Below, one piece after another: positions 26,024-37,477 of a stretch of 54,114 nucleotides of DNA (position 1 is the stretch's first letter; the number at the start of each line of letters is the position of its first letter). The position numbers and the translations under genes are program-made. The notes below the pieces were generated by a model, which saw only the letters and a list, made by a program, of their open reading frames with translations, was not told where the DNA came from and ran no database searches. This DNA is from Candidatus Nanopelagicales bacterium (lineage in GTDB: Bacteria; Actinomycetota; Actinomycetes; Nanopelagicales; Nanopelagicaceae), in contig JAURGA010000007.1 in assembly GCA_030834095.1 (NCBI GenBank), forward strand, positions 1 to 54,114. Reading direction: 5' to 3'.

Positions 26024-27259
26024 TTATCTTAATCGCGCAGCTAGCGCGATCGCCCCTGGATCAGTTAGTGAAGCCACTTGATCAATAACTACGCGCAATC
26101 TTGCGCTATCTGTTGTTGCACGTTGCCAATCTTGCAGAAAGAAAGATTCCAAAGTATTTGGTGCACCTTTTAAAACTGCCGCCACGAGTTCATGAATCAA
26201 GGTTTGCTCGTTGTCATAACGCTTAACCGAACGCTCTGAATTAATAATGTAGAAACCTGCAAGTGACTTTAGGAAAGCAACCTCAACATGTTGAGCCCGA
26301 GGCACCACTAAATTGGCGTTATATCGGGTTAATTGACCGGGCCCATATTGCGCTCGGGTTGCTTCTTCGGCGGCTAAGGCAAATCTTCCGACTAACTGGC
26401 TGGCTAAATCTTTTAATCTGGCAAGTGCACGATGACTGCCATCATATTCTTTTGGCCAGCAGGAAAGTTGTTGCAAATTCTCTAACGCAATTCTGGCCTC
26501 ATCGATTGTGATATCAGCTAAATTATTTGATTGCGCATCTCTGTAAATATCGGCAAAATCATTAGTTAAATCATGTAATTTCACTTGGCCGGAAACTAAG
26601 GCATCTTCTAAATCATGAACGCTGTATGCAACATCATCTGACCAGTCCATAATTTGCGCTTCAAATGATTGACTGCCGAGTGGCGCATCTTTGCGAACCC
26701 AATTGAAGATATCTAAATCATCATCGTAAACGCCAAACTTATGTGCATTTGTTGCGCGCGGCCAAGGATATTTAGTAGCCGCATCCAGGCTGGCCCGAGT
26801 TAGATTTAAGCCAAGTGAGATTCCATCTGCATCAACAGTTTTAGCTTCCAATCGGACAAGTAATCTAAAGCTCTGAGCATTTCCTTCAAATCCACCACAA
26901 CTCAGTGCCGTCTGATTTAAAGCTTCCTCGCCATTATGACCAAAAGGTGGGTGGCCGATGTCATGCGCTAAACATGCGCCCTCCATTAAATCTGGATCAG
27001 CACCGAGTGCAGCGCCAAGTTCGCGACCAACTTGTGCACATTCGAGTGAATGCGAGAGTCTGGTTCTTGGAAAATCTGTTGCCCACGGTACTGCTACTTG
27101 AGTTTTTGCAGCAAGTCTGCGAAGCGCAAATGAATGAATGATTCGGGCGCGATCACGAGCAAATTCCGTGCGACCTAAACGTTTTGCTGGTTCATCTAAA
27201 AAGCGGGCGCGATCAAACTCGTTATATCCCGAGTGTTCAATCGCAGCTCTTAAAACCAT
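26024..27259 (-). CDS. dgt: Deoxyguanosinetriphosphate triphosphohydrolase-like protein
   Basis: A 411-residue HD-domain protein. His70 in TRLSHSLE, HD at residues 99-100 in CLAHDIGHPPFGHNGE, and the later aspartate in MDWSDDVAYSVHDLED make up the metal site. It matches the dGTPase-like family, which splits dNTPs to deoxynucleosides plus triphosphate. Adjacent to dnaG, as in many actinobacteria. A TAGGGT hexamer lies 9 nt before the ATG, a weaker version of the leaderless pattern. Confidence 0.9.
   Translation of the reverse strand: MVLRAAIEHSGYNEFDRARFLDEPAKRLGRTEFARDRARIIHSFALRRLAAKTQVAVPWATDFPRTRLSHSLECAQVGRELGAALGADPDLMEGACLAHDIGHPPFGHNGEEALNQTALSCGGFEGNAQSFRLLVRLEAKTVDADGISLGLNLTRASLDAATKYPWPRATNAHKFGVYDDDLDIFNWVRKDAPLGSQSFEAQIMDWSDDVAYSVHDLEDALVSGQVKLHDLTNDFADIYRDAQSNNLADITIDEARIALENLQQLSCWPKEYDGSHRALARLKDLASQLVGRFALAAEEATRAQYGPGQLTRYNANLVVPRAQHVEVAFLKSLAGFYIINSERSVKRYDNEQTLIHELVAAVLKGAPNTLESFFLQDWQRATTDSARLRVVIDQVASLTDPGAIALAARLR
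26026..26031 (-). promoter_or_regulatory. Putative leaderless -10 (TAAGAT) of dnaG
   Basis: TAAGAT on the minus strand ends 6 nt before the dnaG ATG and overlaps the dgt stop codon region. Hexamer and distance are identical to the permease promoter at 6948-6953. Confidence 0.45.
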
Positions 27260-27283
27260 AGTGAGGTAACCCTAACTCCTTAA

Positions 27284-27913
27284 CTAATTCTTAACTTGGT
27301 CCGTTAGGTGGATACCCTGCCGGCCAAGGGTGACATACGCGAGATAGGCCCCGGTTTCACGCACTAAATAGCGGAAACTCGAATTTGAAGTCGAAGCTGG
27401 TCCAGTGCGAGTTGGTGCACAAGTAGCAGATATTCCTAGATCGGATGCCATGGTCACAGCACGTAAGCAATGGTATTGATCAGTAACAATAATTGCCGTT
27501 TTTAGATTTAATTTTTTCATTACATCCACATAGCTCTTAGTGCTAGCAAAAGTATCTCTTCCATAAGGTATTGAATCTACAAATTTCTTTGAAACACCTT
27601 GATCAACCAACCAAGAAAAACCACTGGCTGCCTCAGTTGTCCGATCCCCTGGTGCTCGTGATCCAACTGTAAGAATTTTTGGCGCTAAGCCTTTTTCAAA
27701 TATTCTCTTAGCTTCCAACAACCTAGCCTCTAACACTGGGCTCGGCACGCCATCAAATTGTGCAGCGCCCAAGACCACAATTGCATCGCTCTTTACTGGA
27801 TCAGTATGATTGGCGGTATACCAAACTCGGCCACCAACATATGTCGGCAGAACTATTACCACTAATAAGACTGTGGCGATTACGCGCTTAATTATCTTAA
27901 AAATTAGAAACAA
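27284..27913 (-). CDS. DUF218 (SanA/YdcF-like) membrane-anchored protein
   Basis: A 209-residue protein starting at TTG 27913, with AGGTGG 6 nt upstream. One N-terminal membrane helix (IIKRVIATVLLVVIVLPTYVGG) is followed by the DUF218 domain: DAIVVLGAAQFDG, ARLLEAKRIFEKGLAPKILTVG, and IIVTDQYHCLRAVTMA. Family members act near envelope integrity or vancomycin exclusion, but biochemical roles are poorly defined. It starts 2 bp after the dusB stop. Confidence 0.82.
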   Translation of the reverse strand: MFLIFKIIKRVIATVLLVVIVLPTYVGGRVWYTANHTDPVKSDAIVVLGAAQFDGVPSPVLEARLLEAKRIFEKGLAPKILTVGSRAPGDRTTEAASGFSWLVDQGVSKKFVDSIPYGRDTFASTKSYVDVMKKLNLKTAIIVTDQYHCLRAVTMASDLGISATCAPTRTGPASTSNSSFRYLVRETGAYLAYVTLGRQGIHLTDQVKN

Positions 27914-27915
27914 AA

Positions 27916-29085
27916 TTAGCCACCTGAAACTGAATCATCAATTGTGATTTCTGGTATTTCGAATGGATCGTTTAGCCAACCATCTGGAAGATGCACTGGA
28001 CGGCCATGACTGGTTCTGCCTCTTGGTGATTCGCCTACTTCAACGGGATATGGTTGATCTTCAAGTTGGCCAAGTAAATATTCCAACTCGCCTAGCGAGG
28101 CAACCATTCCAAATTTGCTCCGAAGCTCGCGCGGCACACGGAAGCCCTTTAAATACCAGGCCATGTGCTTGCGCAGATCTCGCATTGCGCGGCCCTCGGC
28201 TTCGAAGAACTCGACTAGTAATTGACCATGTCTAAAGATCACATCACGAACTTCAAAGAGTGTCGGTGTGATTCGCGAATCCGAACCGCTAAATGCCGCA
28301 ACCAAATCTCCAAATAACCAGGGCCGTCCTAAACATCCGCGGCCTACAACAACGCCAGCGCACCCGGTTTCAATCATCATCCGAACCCCATCAGCGCCAG
28401 ACCAAATATCACCGTTACCTAATACCGGAACACCAGTTGGGGCAAGGTGTTCTACAAGTCTAGAAATTGCAGACCAATCAGCTTGGCCTTCATACATTTG
28501 TGACGCAAAGCGCGAATGCAGTGCAACCCAAGCAACTCCAGCATCTGCTGCAGCCTTGCCAGCAGTTAAATAAGTTTCATTATCCGGGTCAATTCCGATT
28601 CGCATTTTTACCGTAACTGGAACACCAAATGGCTTTGCTGCATTTACTGCAGATGTAACAATTTGGGAGAACAATTTCTGTTTGAATGGCAGCGCCGATC
28701 CACCACCACGTCTTGTTACTTTCGGAACTGGGCAACCAAAATTCAAATCAATGTGATCCGCTAAGTTCTCTTCCATCAATAACTTTACGGCTAGTCCAGT
28801 TACATTTGGATCCACTGCATAAAGTTGAACCGATCTTGGTGTTTCACCAACCCCTGGCGTGATCAATCGCATCGTCTCTGGATGTCTTTCGATTAAGGCG
28901 CGTGCTGTGACCATTTCGGAAACAAATAAACCAGCGCCTTGTTCGCGACAGAGCGTGCGGAATGCCGAGTTTGTAATGCCCGCCATTGGCGCAAGAACAA
29001 CCGGTGTATTTAAAACCACCTGATTATTCTCGAATTGGCCATTGGCAATTGGAAGAACCAGTGGTTTATGAGATGTGGTTAACAA
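27916..29085 (-). CDS. dusB: tRNA-dihydrouridine synthase (DusB type)
   Basis: About 389 residues. The FMN TIM barrel starts with [17 protein letters not shown]. The catalytic cysteine sits in [20 protein letters not shown], followed by [18 protein letters not shown] and [14 protein letters not shown], then the C-terminal helical tRNA-binding domain. It reduces uridines in tRNA D-loops with NADPH. The start is uncertain: TTG 29085 gives a 7-bp overlap with glyS, and TTG 29109 a longer one. Neither has a clear ribosome-binding site. Confidence 0.9.
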   Translation of the reverse strand: MLTTSHKPLVLPIANGQFENNQVVLNTPVVLAPMAGITNSAFRTLCREQGAGLFVSEMVTARALIERHPETMRLITPGVGETPRSVQLYAVDPNVTGLAVKLLMEENLADHIDLNFGCPVPKVTRRGGGSALPFKQKLFSQIVTSAVNAAKPFGVPVTVKMRIGIDPDNETYLTAGKAAADAGVAWVALHSRFASQMYEGQADWSAISRLVEHLAPTGVPVLGNGDIWSGADGVRMMIETGCAGVVVGRGCLGRPWLFGDLVAAFSGSDSRITPTLFEVRDVIFRHGQLLVEFFEAEGRAMRDLRKHMAWYLKGFRVPRELRSKFGMVASLGELEYLLGQLEDQPYPVEVGESPRGRTSHGRPVHLPDGWLNDPFEIPEITIDDSVSGG

Positions 29086-30458
29086 CCCAACAACCGTGGC
29101 GCAAGCCAATTTTGAACTTGATCAATGCTGATTCGCTCTTGTGCCATTGAATCGCGTTCGCGGATTGTGACTGCGTTATCTTCTATAGTTTCGAAGTCGA
29201 TTGTTATGCAATATGGAGTTCCGATTTCATCCTGACGGCGATAACGTCGACCAATCGCACCAGCATCATCGAAATCAACTGACCAGTTCTGGCGAAGTTG
29301 TGCAGCTAAATCACGTGCTTTAGGCGATAGATCAGCATTTCTAGATAGTGGAAGAACTGCAACCTTGATTGGAGCCAAGCGGTAATCCAATTTCATAACG
29401 GCCCGCTTCTCCATTTCGCCTTTAGCATTAGGAGCTTCATCTTCAGTAAATGCATCCATCATGAAGGTGAGTGCGCAACGATCGACACCGGCCGCTGGCT
29501 CAATAACAAATGGCACCCAACGCTCGTTCTTCTCTTGATCAAACCACGAGAGATCTTTACCGGATGCAGCGCCATGCGCCTTCAAATCAAAATCAGTACG
29601 ACTTGCAATACCTTCGAGCTCGCCCCATTCGGTTCCGTTGAATTCAAATTTGTATTCGATATCAACAGTACGCTTTGAATAATGCGATAACTTCTCTTTT
29701 GGATGTTCAAATAAGCGAAGTCGATCCGGATTGATTCCTAAATTCTTATACCAATCGAGACGAGTATCAATCCAATATTGGTGCCAATCTTCATCGGTGC
29801 CTGGAACTACGAAAAATTCCATCTCCATCTGCTCAAATTCGCGAGTACGGAAAATAAAGTTTCCTGGCGTAATTTCATTTCTAAAAGACTTACCGATTTG
29901 ACCGATACCGAAAGGTGGCTTCTTCCGTGAAGTTGTCGCAACATTTTCAAAGTTAATAAAAATTCCCTGTGCGGTCTCTGGACGCAGATATGCCAGACCA
30001 GATTCATCTTCAACTGCTCCGAGATAAGTTTTGAGTAGACCAGAGAATTGTTTTGGCGCGGTGAACTTGCCTTTATTGCCGCAATTTGGGCAATTAACTT
30101 CAGCCATTGATTCTGGCCTGCGCTTATTCTTGGCTTCGAAAGCTTCTTCTAAATGATCTGCGCGATATCGCTTGTGGCACTCGGTGCACTCGGTTAGCGG
30201 ATCGGTAAATGTTTCAACGTGGCCTGATGCTTCCCAAACTTCACGGGCAAGAATTACGCAAGAATCTAAACCAACAACATCTTCGCGGCCTTGAACCATT
30301 GCACGCCACCATTGGCGCTTCACATTGTTCTTTAACTCGACTCCCAGTGGGCCATAATCCCAAGAGGCGCGAAGTCCGCCGTAAATTTCTGATGAGGGAT
30401 AAACGAAACCTCTACGTTTTGCGAGGCTAACTATTGTTTCTAAACGATCTGCGGCCAT
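29079..30458 (-). CDS. glyS: Glycyl-tRNA synthetase (single-chain, alpha2 type)
   Basis: A 459-residue class II synthetase beginning [22 protein letters not shown], the usual eukaryal/actinobacterial-type GlyRS start. Motif 2 ([25 protein letters not shown]) and motif 3 (AAGVDRC) are visible, as is a C-terminal anticodon-binding domain. Start ATG 30458 has GGAG 6 nt upstream; a longer frame to 30578 has none. The leader shows no T-box. The spacer to the ZIP gene (30459-30598) holds divergent promoters. Confidence 0.95.
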   Translation of the reverse strand: MAADRLETIVSLAKRRGFVYPSSEIYGGLRASWDYGPLGVELKNNVKRQWWRAMVQGREDVVGLDSCVILAREVWEASGHVETFTDPLTECTECHKRYRADHLEEAFEAKNKRRPESMAEVNCPNCGNKGKFTAPKQFSGLLKTYLGAVEDESGLAYLRPETAQGIFINFENVATTSRKKPPFGIGQIGKSFRNEITPGNFIFRTREFEQMEMEFFVVPGTDEDWHQYWIDTRLDWYKNLGINPDRLRLFEHPKEKLSHYSKRTVDIEYKFEFNGTEWGELEGIASRTDFDLKAHGAASGKDLSWFDQEKNERWVPFVIEPAAGVDRCALTFMMDAFTEDEAPNAKGEMEKRAVMKLDYRLAPIKVAVLPLSRNADLSPKARDLAAQLRQNWSVDFDDAGAIGRRYRRQDEIGTPYCITIDFETIEDNAVTIRERDSMAQERISIDQVQNWLAPRLLGC

Positions 30459-30555
30459 TATTTTCTCCATCCGGCTGGCTGTCGGCGAAAGGCAACGAAT
30501 GTTGCAATCGTGCGCCAAGTTTAACGCCCCAATATGCCTGATTCTGGCCTTTGAT

Positions 30556-30578
30556 ATGGAAATGATAATCGTTTCCAT
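30556..30578. promoter_or_regulatory. Zur-like operator in front of the ZIP-zur operon
   Basis: A 23-bp near-perfect palindrome: ATGGAAA (30556-30562) and TTTCCAT (30572-30578) are exact inverted arms around TGATAATCG, whose core GAT-A-ATC is also symmetric; only one base pair breaks the symmetry. The TGATAATC core with AT-rich GAAA/TTTC flanks is the look of actinobacterial Zur boxes. It ends 8 bp before the -10 hexamer, so a bound repressor would cover the -35 region. Confidence 0.7.
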
Positions 30579-30586
30579 TTTCGTGA

Positions 30587-30592
30587 TATTGT
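30587..30592 (+). promoter_or_regulatory. Leaderless -10 (TATTGT) of the ZIP-zur operon
   Basis: TATTGT ends 6 nt before the ATG at 30599. No Shine-Dalgarno lies in between; the first base of the mRNA is probably the start codon. Confidence 0.55.
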
Positions 30593-30598
30593 CCCGAC

Positions 30599-31450
30599 AT
30601 GAACATAGCCATCGTCCTCGCAGCCCTTACCGCATTATCAACTTTTGCAGGCGGGACCTTGGCCCTGAAAGCAAAGGATCGCCTTCATCTAGTCCTTGGA
30701 CTATCAGCCGGACTTTTACTTGGTCTTGTTGCATTTGATCTATTACCTGAAGTTTTTGAACTTGGGAGCCAAGAATTCTTACATGCCCCTGTAGTTTCAA
30801 TTGCTCTGATTGGTGGCTTTTTACTACTTCACTTCTATGAGCGAATCTTTGGCTCACATGAACCAGCTGAATCAGATTACGGTCATGATCACGAGCATTC
30901 ACATAACTTTGCAGGAGCCTTTGGCGCAATCGCAATGGGCGGACATGTTTTCCTTGATGGCCTGGCTCTTGGTGTTGCATTTAAAGTCAGCTCTGATTTA
31001 GGGCTTGTTGTTTTTGTAGCTCTACTTGTTCACGCATTTAGCGACGGACTCAACACGGTTTCCTTTATGATCAAATCTGGCCTCTGGGGAAAGAAGAGTG
31101 TTGGCTTACTCGGTATCGATGCCTTGGCTCGCATAAGCGGCGCCGCTCTTGGTAGCACCGTAGTCTTAAGTGACAATGTAATTGCAATTTATCTAGCAGC
31201 ATTTTCCGGAATTGTTATTTATCTCGCGACATCACATATCTTGCCTGAAGCCCACTCTCGTCATTCATCACGACTGACAATGGTTGCAACTATTTCAGGT
31301 GTATTAATCATGTGGGGCTTAGTTGCATATCTGCATTCCGAAGATACTCATAACCATGGCGCTGGCCAAGAGATACACCAAGAAGATAAGCACGACCATG
31401 AAGAAGAACACGCTGATGAAGTTGAGCGCGGCCACGAAGAGAATGAATAA
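30599..31450 (+). CDS. ZIP-family metal (zinc) transporter
   Basis: A 283-residue membrane protein with about eight helices, starting [20 protein letters not shown]. Helix 2 ends LLPEVFELG. The metal-binding helix pairs are [12 protein letters not shown] and [12 protein letters not shown], in place of the HxxxE motifs of classical ZIPs. An internal loop carries HDHEHSH, and the C-terminal tail is rich in His/Glu/Asp (HSEDTHNHG, then repeated His-acid clusters). Metal import is likely; zinc is supported by the Zur-like box and the coupled Fur-family regulator. The gene end overlaps the regulator by 8 bp. Confidence 0.88.
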   Translation: MNIAIVLAALTALSTFAGGTLALKAKDRLHLVLGLSAGLLLGLVAFDLLPEVFELGSQEFLHAPVVSIALIGGFLLLHFYERIFGSHEPAESDYGHDHEHSHNFAGAFGAIAMGGHVFLDGLALGVAFKVSSDLGLVVFVALLVHAFSDGLNTVSFMIKSGLWGKKSVGLLGIDALARISGAALGSTVVLSDNVIAIYLAAFSGIVIYLATSHILPEAHSRHSSRLTMVATISGVLIMWGLVAYLHSEDTHNHGAGQEIHQEDKHDHEEEHADEVERGHEENE

Positions 31451-31808
31451 ATCTGATCTTAAATTGATAGCAGTTCTTGAGCGAACTGGTGGATTTGCAA
31501 GCGCTCAAGAACTGCATCAAATCCTGCGCCGAGAAGGCGATGGGATTGGATTAACAACTGTTTATCGCGCTCTGCAATCACTTGTAGATGACAAGATTGT
31601 GGATCTTCTTCGTCGCGAGGATGGCGAAGCAATTTACCGTCTCTGCGGAGACAACCATCATCATCACTTGGTGTGTAAGAGCTGTGGCGATACCGTTGAA
31701 ATCGAAGGCGGAGCTATTGAAAAGTGGGCGAAGACAATGGCTGAAGAATTTGGTTTCCGCGAAGTTGGGCATACAGCGGAGATCTTCGGAATCTGCTCCA
31801 AGTGTTGA
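31443..31808 (+). CDS. zur: Fur-family transcriptional regulator, probably zinc uptake regulator
   Basis: A 121-residue Fur protein. The winged-helix domain carries GIGLTTVYRALQSLV near residue 34-48, then RLCGDNHHHHLVCKSCGD with His72-75, Cys78 and Cys81. The structural zinc site is completed by Cys118 and Cys121 (CSKC at the C-terminus). The start is ATG 31443, overlapping the ZIP gene end, which couples translation. Co-transcription with a ZIP transporter behind a Zur-like palindrome argues for Zur rather than Fur. It converges with uppS with one base between the stops. Confidence 0.85.
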   Translation: MNKSDLKLIAVLERTGGFASAQELHQILRREGDGIGLTTVYRALQSLVDDKIVDLLRREDGEAIYRLCGDNHHHHLVCKSCGDTVEIEGGAIEKWAKTMAEEFGFREVGHTAEIFGICSKC

Positions 31809-31809
31809 T

Positions 31810-32532
31810 TTAAGCCTTGCCGAATCTACGATCGCGTTCCGCATAAATTTCAATTGCTTCCCAGAGTGTATTTCGGTCAACATCGGGCCAGAGCACATCC
31901 ATGAAAACCATCTCGGCATAAACCGATTGCCATGGCAAGAAGTTAGATGTTCGCTGCTCGCCTGAAGAGCGCAAGAACAGATCAACATCGCTCATCTTAG
32001 GATTATATAAATGCTTGGCAATCAATTTTTCAGTTATCTGACCTGGCTTTAATCTCCGTTTAGCTACTTCGGCTGCAATCTCGGTAACAGCATCAACAAG
32101 TTCGGCTCGCCCACCATAATTCACACACATGTTAAGTGTTAAAATCTCATTCTTCTTGGTTAGCTCTTCCGCCTCTTGTAATTCATTTATTACGCTTCCC
32201 CACAATCGCTGTGGCCGACCGACCCATCTAATCCGAACGCCGAGGTCATTCATCTCATCGCGTCGCCTGCGTAATACATCGCGATTGAAACCCATTAAGA
32301 ATTTAACTTCTTCGGGTGACCTACGCCAGTTCTCAGTTGAAAATGCATATGCACTTAACTCTTTAACCCCGATTTGAATTGCCCCTTGCACAACATCAAA
32401 GAGCGCCGCTTCGCCTGCTTCATGCCCAGCAGTTCTTGGTAACCCACGTTTCTTCGCCCAACGACCATTGCCATCCATAACGACAGCAACATGGTTTGGA
32501 ATTTGTTCGGGCTTCAACTTTGGGATTGCCAT
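31810..32532 (-). CDS. uppS: Isoprenyl transferase (undecaprenyl/decaprenyl diphosphate synthase)
   Basis: A 240-residue cis-prenyltransferase. The pyrophosphate-binding motif [13 protein letters not shown] has catalytic Asp20; [11 protein letters not shown]-like segment ([13 protein letters not shown]) and the C-terminal [19 protein letters not shown] motif follow. It makes the lipid carrier for peptidoglycan synthesis. It follows recO with a 2-bp gap, a common actinobacterial order. Confidence 0.95.
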   Translation of the reverse strand: MAIPKLKPEQIPNHVAVVMDGNGRWAKKRGLPRTAGHEAGEAALFDVVQGAIQIGVKELSAYAFSTENWRRSPEEVKFLMGFNRDVLRRRRDEMNDLGVRIRWVGRPQRLWGSVINELQEAEELTKKNEILTLNMCVNYGGRAELVDAVTEIAAEVAKRRLKPGQITEKLIAKHLYNPKMSDVDLFLRSSGEQRTSNFLPWQSVYAEMVFMDVLWPDVDRNTLWEAIEIYAERDRRFGKA

Positions 32533-32534
32533 AG

Positions 32535-33266
32535 TTAAATTCTCTCAACAAGGGGCAGGCTTCGTAAACCCCGCTCAATGTGCCACTGCAAATATGCAGC
32601 AATCAAACCCGAAGCTTCACGGCGCGAACGGAGATCACTTTCAACCGCGTTGTTCCAATCTCCGGTCATCAGGCTGGACATTAGTTCTAGAGTTTCTACA
32701 GATGGCGTCGCTGCGGCTGATGGTTTGCATGCTGCACAAACACTGCCACCACCGACAAGCGAGAAATACTTGTGTGGGCCGGGTTCGTCGCACTTAGAAC
32801 ATGTAGTCATCGATGGTGCAAAGCCAGCGACGCCAAGTGAGCGAAGCAAGTAGGCATCCAAGATAAGTGAGGAATCATATGTTCCGTGCGCAAGGGCGCG
32901 AAGTGCGCCAACCACCAAGTTGAATTGTTGAAGTGCAGGTTCGTGCTCATTTTCCGTAAAGCGCTCTGCTGCTTCAAGAATTGAATTCGCAGTAGTCCAA
33001 TTTTTATAATCCATGGCAAGTGCGTCGCCAAAGTTCTCGATACCTTCGGCCTGCGTGACAATGTCGAAAGTCTTGCCGGAATAGAGCTGAAGATCGACGT
33101 AAGAAGTTGGTTCTAGACGAGCTCCAAATTTGGATTTTGTGCGGCGAACGCCCTTTGCAACGGCGCGAAGTCGGCCATGTTCTTTTGTGAAGAGCGTGAT
33201 TATGCGATCTGCTTCCCCAAGTTTCTGGGTGCGCAGCACAATTGCTTGATCACGATAGACGGCCAC
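32535..33266 (-). CDS. recO: DNA repair protein RecO
   Basis: A 243-residue protein. The N-terminal OB fold reads [24 protein letters not shown], with [23 protein letters not shown]. The C-terminal zinc site uses CSKCDEPGP and CAAC. It loads RecA at gaps during recombinational repair. The GTG at 33266 is preceded by TACGGT 7 nt upstream and no Shine-Dalgarno. leuA ends 20 bp upstream. Confidence 0.94.
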   Translation of the reverse strand: MAVYRDQAIVLRTQKLGEADRIITLFTKEHGRLRAVAKGVRRTKSKFGARLEPTSYVDLQLYSGKTFDIVTQAEGIENFGDALAMDYKNWTTANSILEAAERFTENEHEPALQQFNLVVGALRALAHGTYDSSLILDAYLLRSLGVAGFAPSMTTCSKCDEPGPHKYFSLVGGGSVCAACKPSAAATPSVETLELMSSLMTGDWNNAVESDLRSRREASGLIAAYLQWHIERGLRSLPLVERI

Positions 33267-33273
33267 GGTGGTT

Positions 33274-33279
33274 ACCGTA
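33274..33279 (-). promoter_or_regulatory. Putative leaderless -10 (TACGGT) of recO-uppS
   Basis: TACGGT on the minus strand ends 7 nt before the recO GTG, in the 20-bp leuA-recO gap. Confidence 0.45.
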
Positions 33280-33286
33280 GCGATAA

Positions 33287-35023
<1,737 letters not shown>

Positions 35024-35033
35024 TTACCGCAAG

Positions 35034-36347
35034 TTATAGGACTGGCAGATACCGGTTTAATTCGTAGGCGCTTACTTGGCGGCAATAATCGGCCCACTCG
35101 GCCCGCTTATTGCGCAGCACATATTCAAATACATCCGCACCCAGAGCTTCACGAACCAGCGAACTTGTCTCCATCGCGATGATCGCTTCCTCCAGGTTTG
35201 TTGGAAGCAATTCTGGATTCTGCGTTGATTTAAGTTCGTATTTCTCTTCAATTCCTTTTAGACCAGCGGCTAAGATAACTGCGAATGCTAAATATGGATT
35301 GCATGCCGAATCTGGTGAACGAACTTCAACTCTGGTGCTGTTCTCCTTCTTCGGTTTGTAAGCCGGAATTCGAACTAGTGCACTTCGGTTGTTATGGCCC
35401 CAATCAACAAGTGCTGGCGCTTCACCGCCGCCACTTAAACGCTTGTAAGAATTGACCCACTGGTTTGTGATCGCGGTAAATTCGCGTGCATGCTTCAAGA
35501 TTCCTGCAATGAATGATCGACCTTCTGCCGAAAGTTGAAGGTCTGCACCCTCTTCATGAAAGGCATTCTCTTCACCTTTAAATAGTGAGAAGTGAGTGTG
35601 CATTCCAGAACCAGCATGATCGGTAAATGGCTTTGGCATAAACGATGCATGGAAGCCTTGATCAAGTGCAATCTCTTTAATTACATGGCGAAATGTCATG
35701 ATGTTGTCGGCAGTAGTAAGTGCATCGGCATCGCGCAGATCAATTTCTTGTTGTCCAGGTGCACCTTCGTGATGCGAGAACTCAACTGAGACACCCATAG
35801 CTTCTAGCATTGTGATTGCTTGGCGACGGAAATCATGTCCGACTGCAGAAGGTGTTTGGTCGAAGTAGCCAGCTGAATCAACTGGGATTGGGGCTACGTT
35901 ATCTTCTGGTGCATTCTTAAATAAGAAGAATTCCATCTCTGGATGTGTGTAACAGGTGTAACCCATATCTGCGGCTTTGCGCAGAACTCGCTTCAAAACA
36001 TTTCTTGGATCTGCTGCTGACGGGCTTCCATCAGGCATTGCAATATCGCAGAACATTTTGGCGGCGCCGGGGTTAGCAGTGCGCCATGGAAGAACTGTGA
36101 AACTTGCAGCATCTGGTTTTGCCAACATATCTGATTCAGTTATGCGGGCGAAGCCTTCGATTGATGAGCCATCGAAACCGATTCCTTCTTGAAATGCGTT
36201 CTCTAATTCAGCTGGTGCAATCGCAACTGATTTTAGGAAGCCGAGAACATCGGTAAACCAGAGTCGGACAAATCGAATATTGCGCTCCTCGAGGGTGCGC
36301 ATTACAAATTCTTCTTGCTTGCTTATTTCATCACTGTGGGAAGTCAT
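35034..36347 (-). CDS. glnA: Glutamine synthetase, type I, GlnA2-like
   Basis: A 437-residue glutamine synthetase. The N-terminus (VMRTLEERNIRFVRLWFTDVLGFLKSV) and GIGFDGSSIEGF are those of the shorter GlnA2 class. The catalytic metal region is MEFFLFK, EFSHHEGAPGQQEID, and FMPKPFTDHAGSGMHTH. The adenylylation tyrosine loop is not evident near the C-terminus. GlnA2 relatives in Streptomyces act as gamma-glutamylpolyamine synthetases, so ammonium assimilation is not certain. No Shine-Dalgarno or exact -10 signal is seen before ATG 36347. Confidence 0.9.
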   Translation of the reverse strand: MTSHSDEISKQEEFVMRTLEERNIRFVRLWFTDVLGFLKSVAIAPAELENAFQEGIGFDGSSIEGFARITESDMLAKPDAASFTVLPWRTANPGAAKMFCDIAMPDGSPSAADPRNVLKRVLRKAADMGYTCYTHPEMEFFLFKNAPEDNVAPIPVDSAGYFDQTPSAVGHDFRRQAITMLEAMGVSVEFSHHEGAPGQQEIDLRDADALTTADNIMTFRHVIKEIALDQGFHASFMPKPFTDHAGSGMHTHFSLFKGEENAFHEEGADLQLSAEGRSFIAGILKHAREFTAITNQWVNSYKRLSGGGEAPALVDWGHNNRSALVRIPAYKPKKENSTRVEVRSPDSACNPYLAFAVILAAGLKGIEEKYELKSTQNPELLPTNLEEAIIAMETSSLVREALGADVFEYVLRNKRAEWADYCRQVSAYELNRYLPVL

Positions 36348-36382
36348 GCCACAGATACTGCCAAAGCCGTGTTACGGGATTG

Positions 36383-37465
36383 TTACAAACCGTGTGCGGT
36401 AGCCACTGCCTCATACATAATCTTGCCTCCGTGCACGTTCAATCCCTTAGCTAGGCCGGCATCATCTGCGCAAGCTTTCTCCCAACCCTTATTTGCAAGG
36501 GCTAGTGCATATTTGATTGTGGCGTTGGCTAGTGCAGCGGTAGAAGTTGCTGGCACAGCACCTGGCATATTTGCAACGCAGTAATAAAGTGAATTGTGGA
36601 CCTTGAATGTTGGGTCAGAGTGAGTTGTCGCCTTTGAACCTTCAAAGCAACCGCCTTGATCGATTGCGACATCGACAAGAACTGATCCTGGCTTCATCTT
36701 TGCAACAAGTTCATCGCTTACTAATTTTGGAGCTTTCGCACCATGAACTAGAACGGCACCGATTACTAAATCTGCAGCCATGCATTGCTCTTCAATTGCA
36801 AAAGCAGATGAGGCGATTGTTCGAACCTGGCCATTGAAAAGATCATCTAGATAGCGCAGACGATTTAGGTCTAAATCCAAAATTGTTACATCAGCACGCA
36901 TGCCATGTGCGATTGTCGCTGCTGAAACTCCAACGACTCCGCCGCCAAGAACTACAACCTTTGCAGGTGCAACTCCAGGAACGCCGCCGAGTAGAACGCC
37001 GCGGCCGCCTTCTGGCTTCTGTAGCGCAGTAGCACCGACTTGTATCGACATCCGGCCAGCAACCTCTGACATCGGAGCAAGAAGTGGGAGCTGACCATTT
37101 ACTTCAACAGTTTCGAAGGCGATCGCAGTTGTGCCAGATTTAATAAGTGCATCTGTGCATTCGCGTGAAGCCGCCAGGTGTAGATAAGTGAAGAGTATTT
37201 GGCCCTTGCGCATCTTTGGATACTCAGGAGCGATTGGCTCTTTTACCTTAAGAATTAAATCGGCTTTAGCCCAAACTTCATCTGATGTTGAAATAATTAT
37301 TGCACCAGCGGCAACATAATCAGCATCAGTAATTGCTGAACCAAGACCGGCAGATGTTTCAACTAAAACACTGTGTCCCGCTTTCACAAGTGCGTGGACT
37401 CCAGATGGAGTAGCAGAAACGCGGAATTCATTGTTTTTAATCTCTTTAGGAACACCAATAATCAT
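36383..37465 (-). CDS. ald: Alanine dehydrogenase
   Basis: A 360-residue NAD enzyme. It starts [15 protein letters not shown] with the family's KE-R pattern, FTYLHLAA with the catalytic histidine, the Rossmann motif [13 protein letters not shown], and [13 protein letters not shown]. It interconverts alanine with pyruvate plus ammonium. Its promoter hexamer TAACCT includes the TAA stop of the gene upstream and lies 6 nt from the ATG. Confidence 0.95.
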   Translation of the reverse strand: MIIGVPKEIKNNEFRVSATPSGVHALVKAGHSVLVETSAGLGSAITDADYVAAGAIIISTSDEVWAKADLILKVKEPIAPEYPKMRKGQILFTYLHLAASRECTDALIKSGTTAIAFETVEVNGQLPLLAPMSEVAGRMSIQVGATALQKPEGGRGVLLGGVPGVAPAKVVVLGGGVVGVSAATIAHGMRADVTILDLDLNRLRYLDDLFNGQVRTIASSAFAIEEQCMAADLVIGAVLVHGAKAPKLVSDELVAKMKPGSVLVDVAIDQGGCFEGSKATTHSDPTFKVHNSLYYCVANMPGAVPATSTAALANATIKYALALANKGWEKACADDAGLAKGLNVHGGKIMYEAVATAHGL

Positions 37466-37471
37466 GGAAAT

Positions 37472-37477
37472 AGGTTA
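37472..37477 (-). promoter_or_regulatory. Leaderless -10 (TAACCT) of ald
   Basis: TAACCT on the minus strand ends 6 nt before the ald ATG; its first three bases are the stop codon of the DUF4192 gene. Confidence 0.5.

Noticed and set aside
30459-30560. T-box leader before glyS
   Set aside because: No specifier loop or T-box consensus; only a short GCAAC/GTTGC hairpin, and a short leader with GGAG before the ATG.
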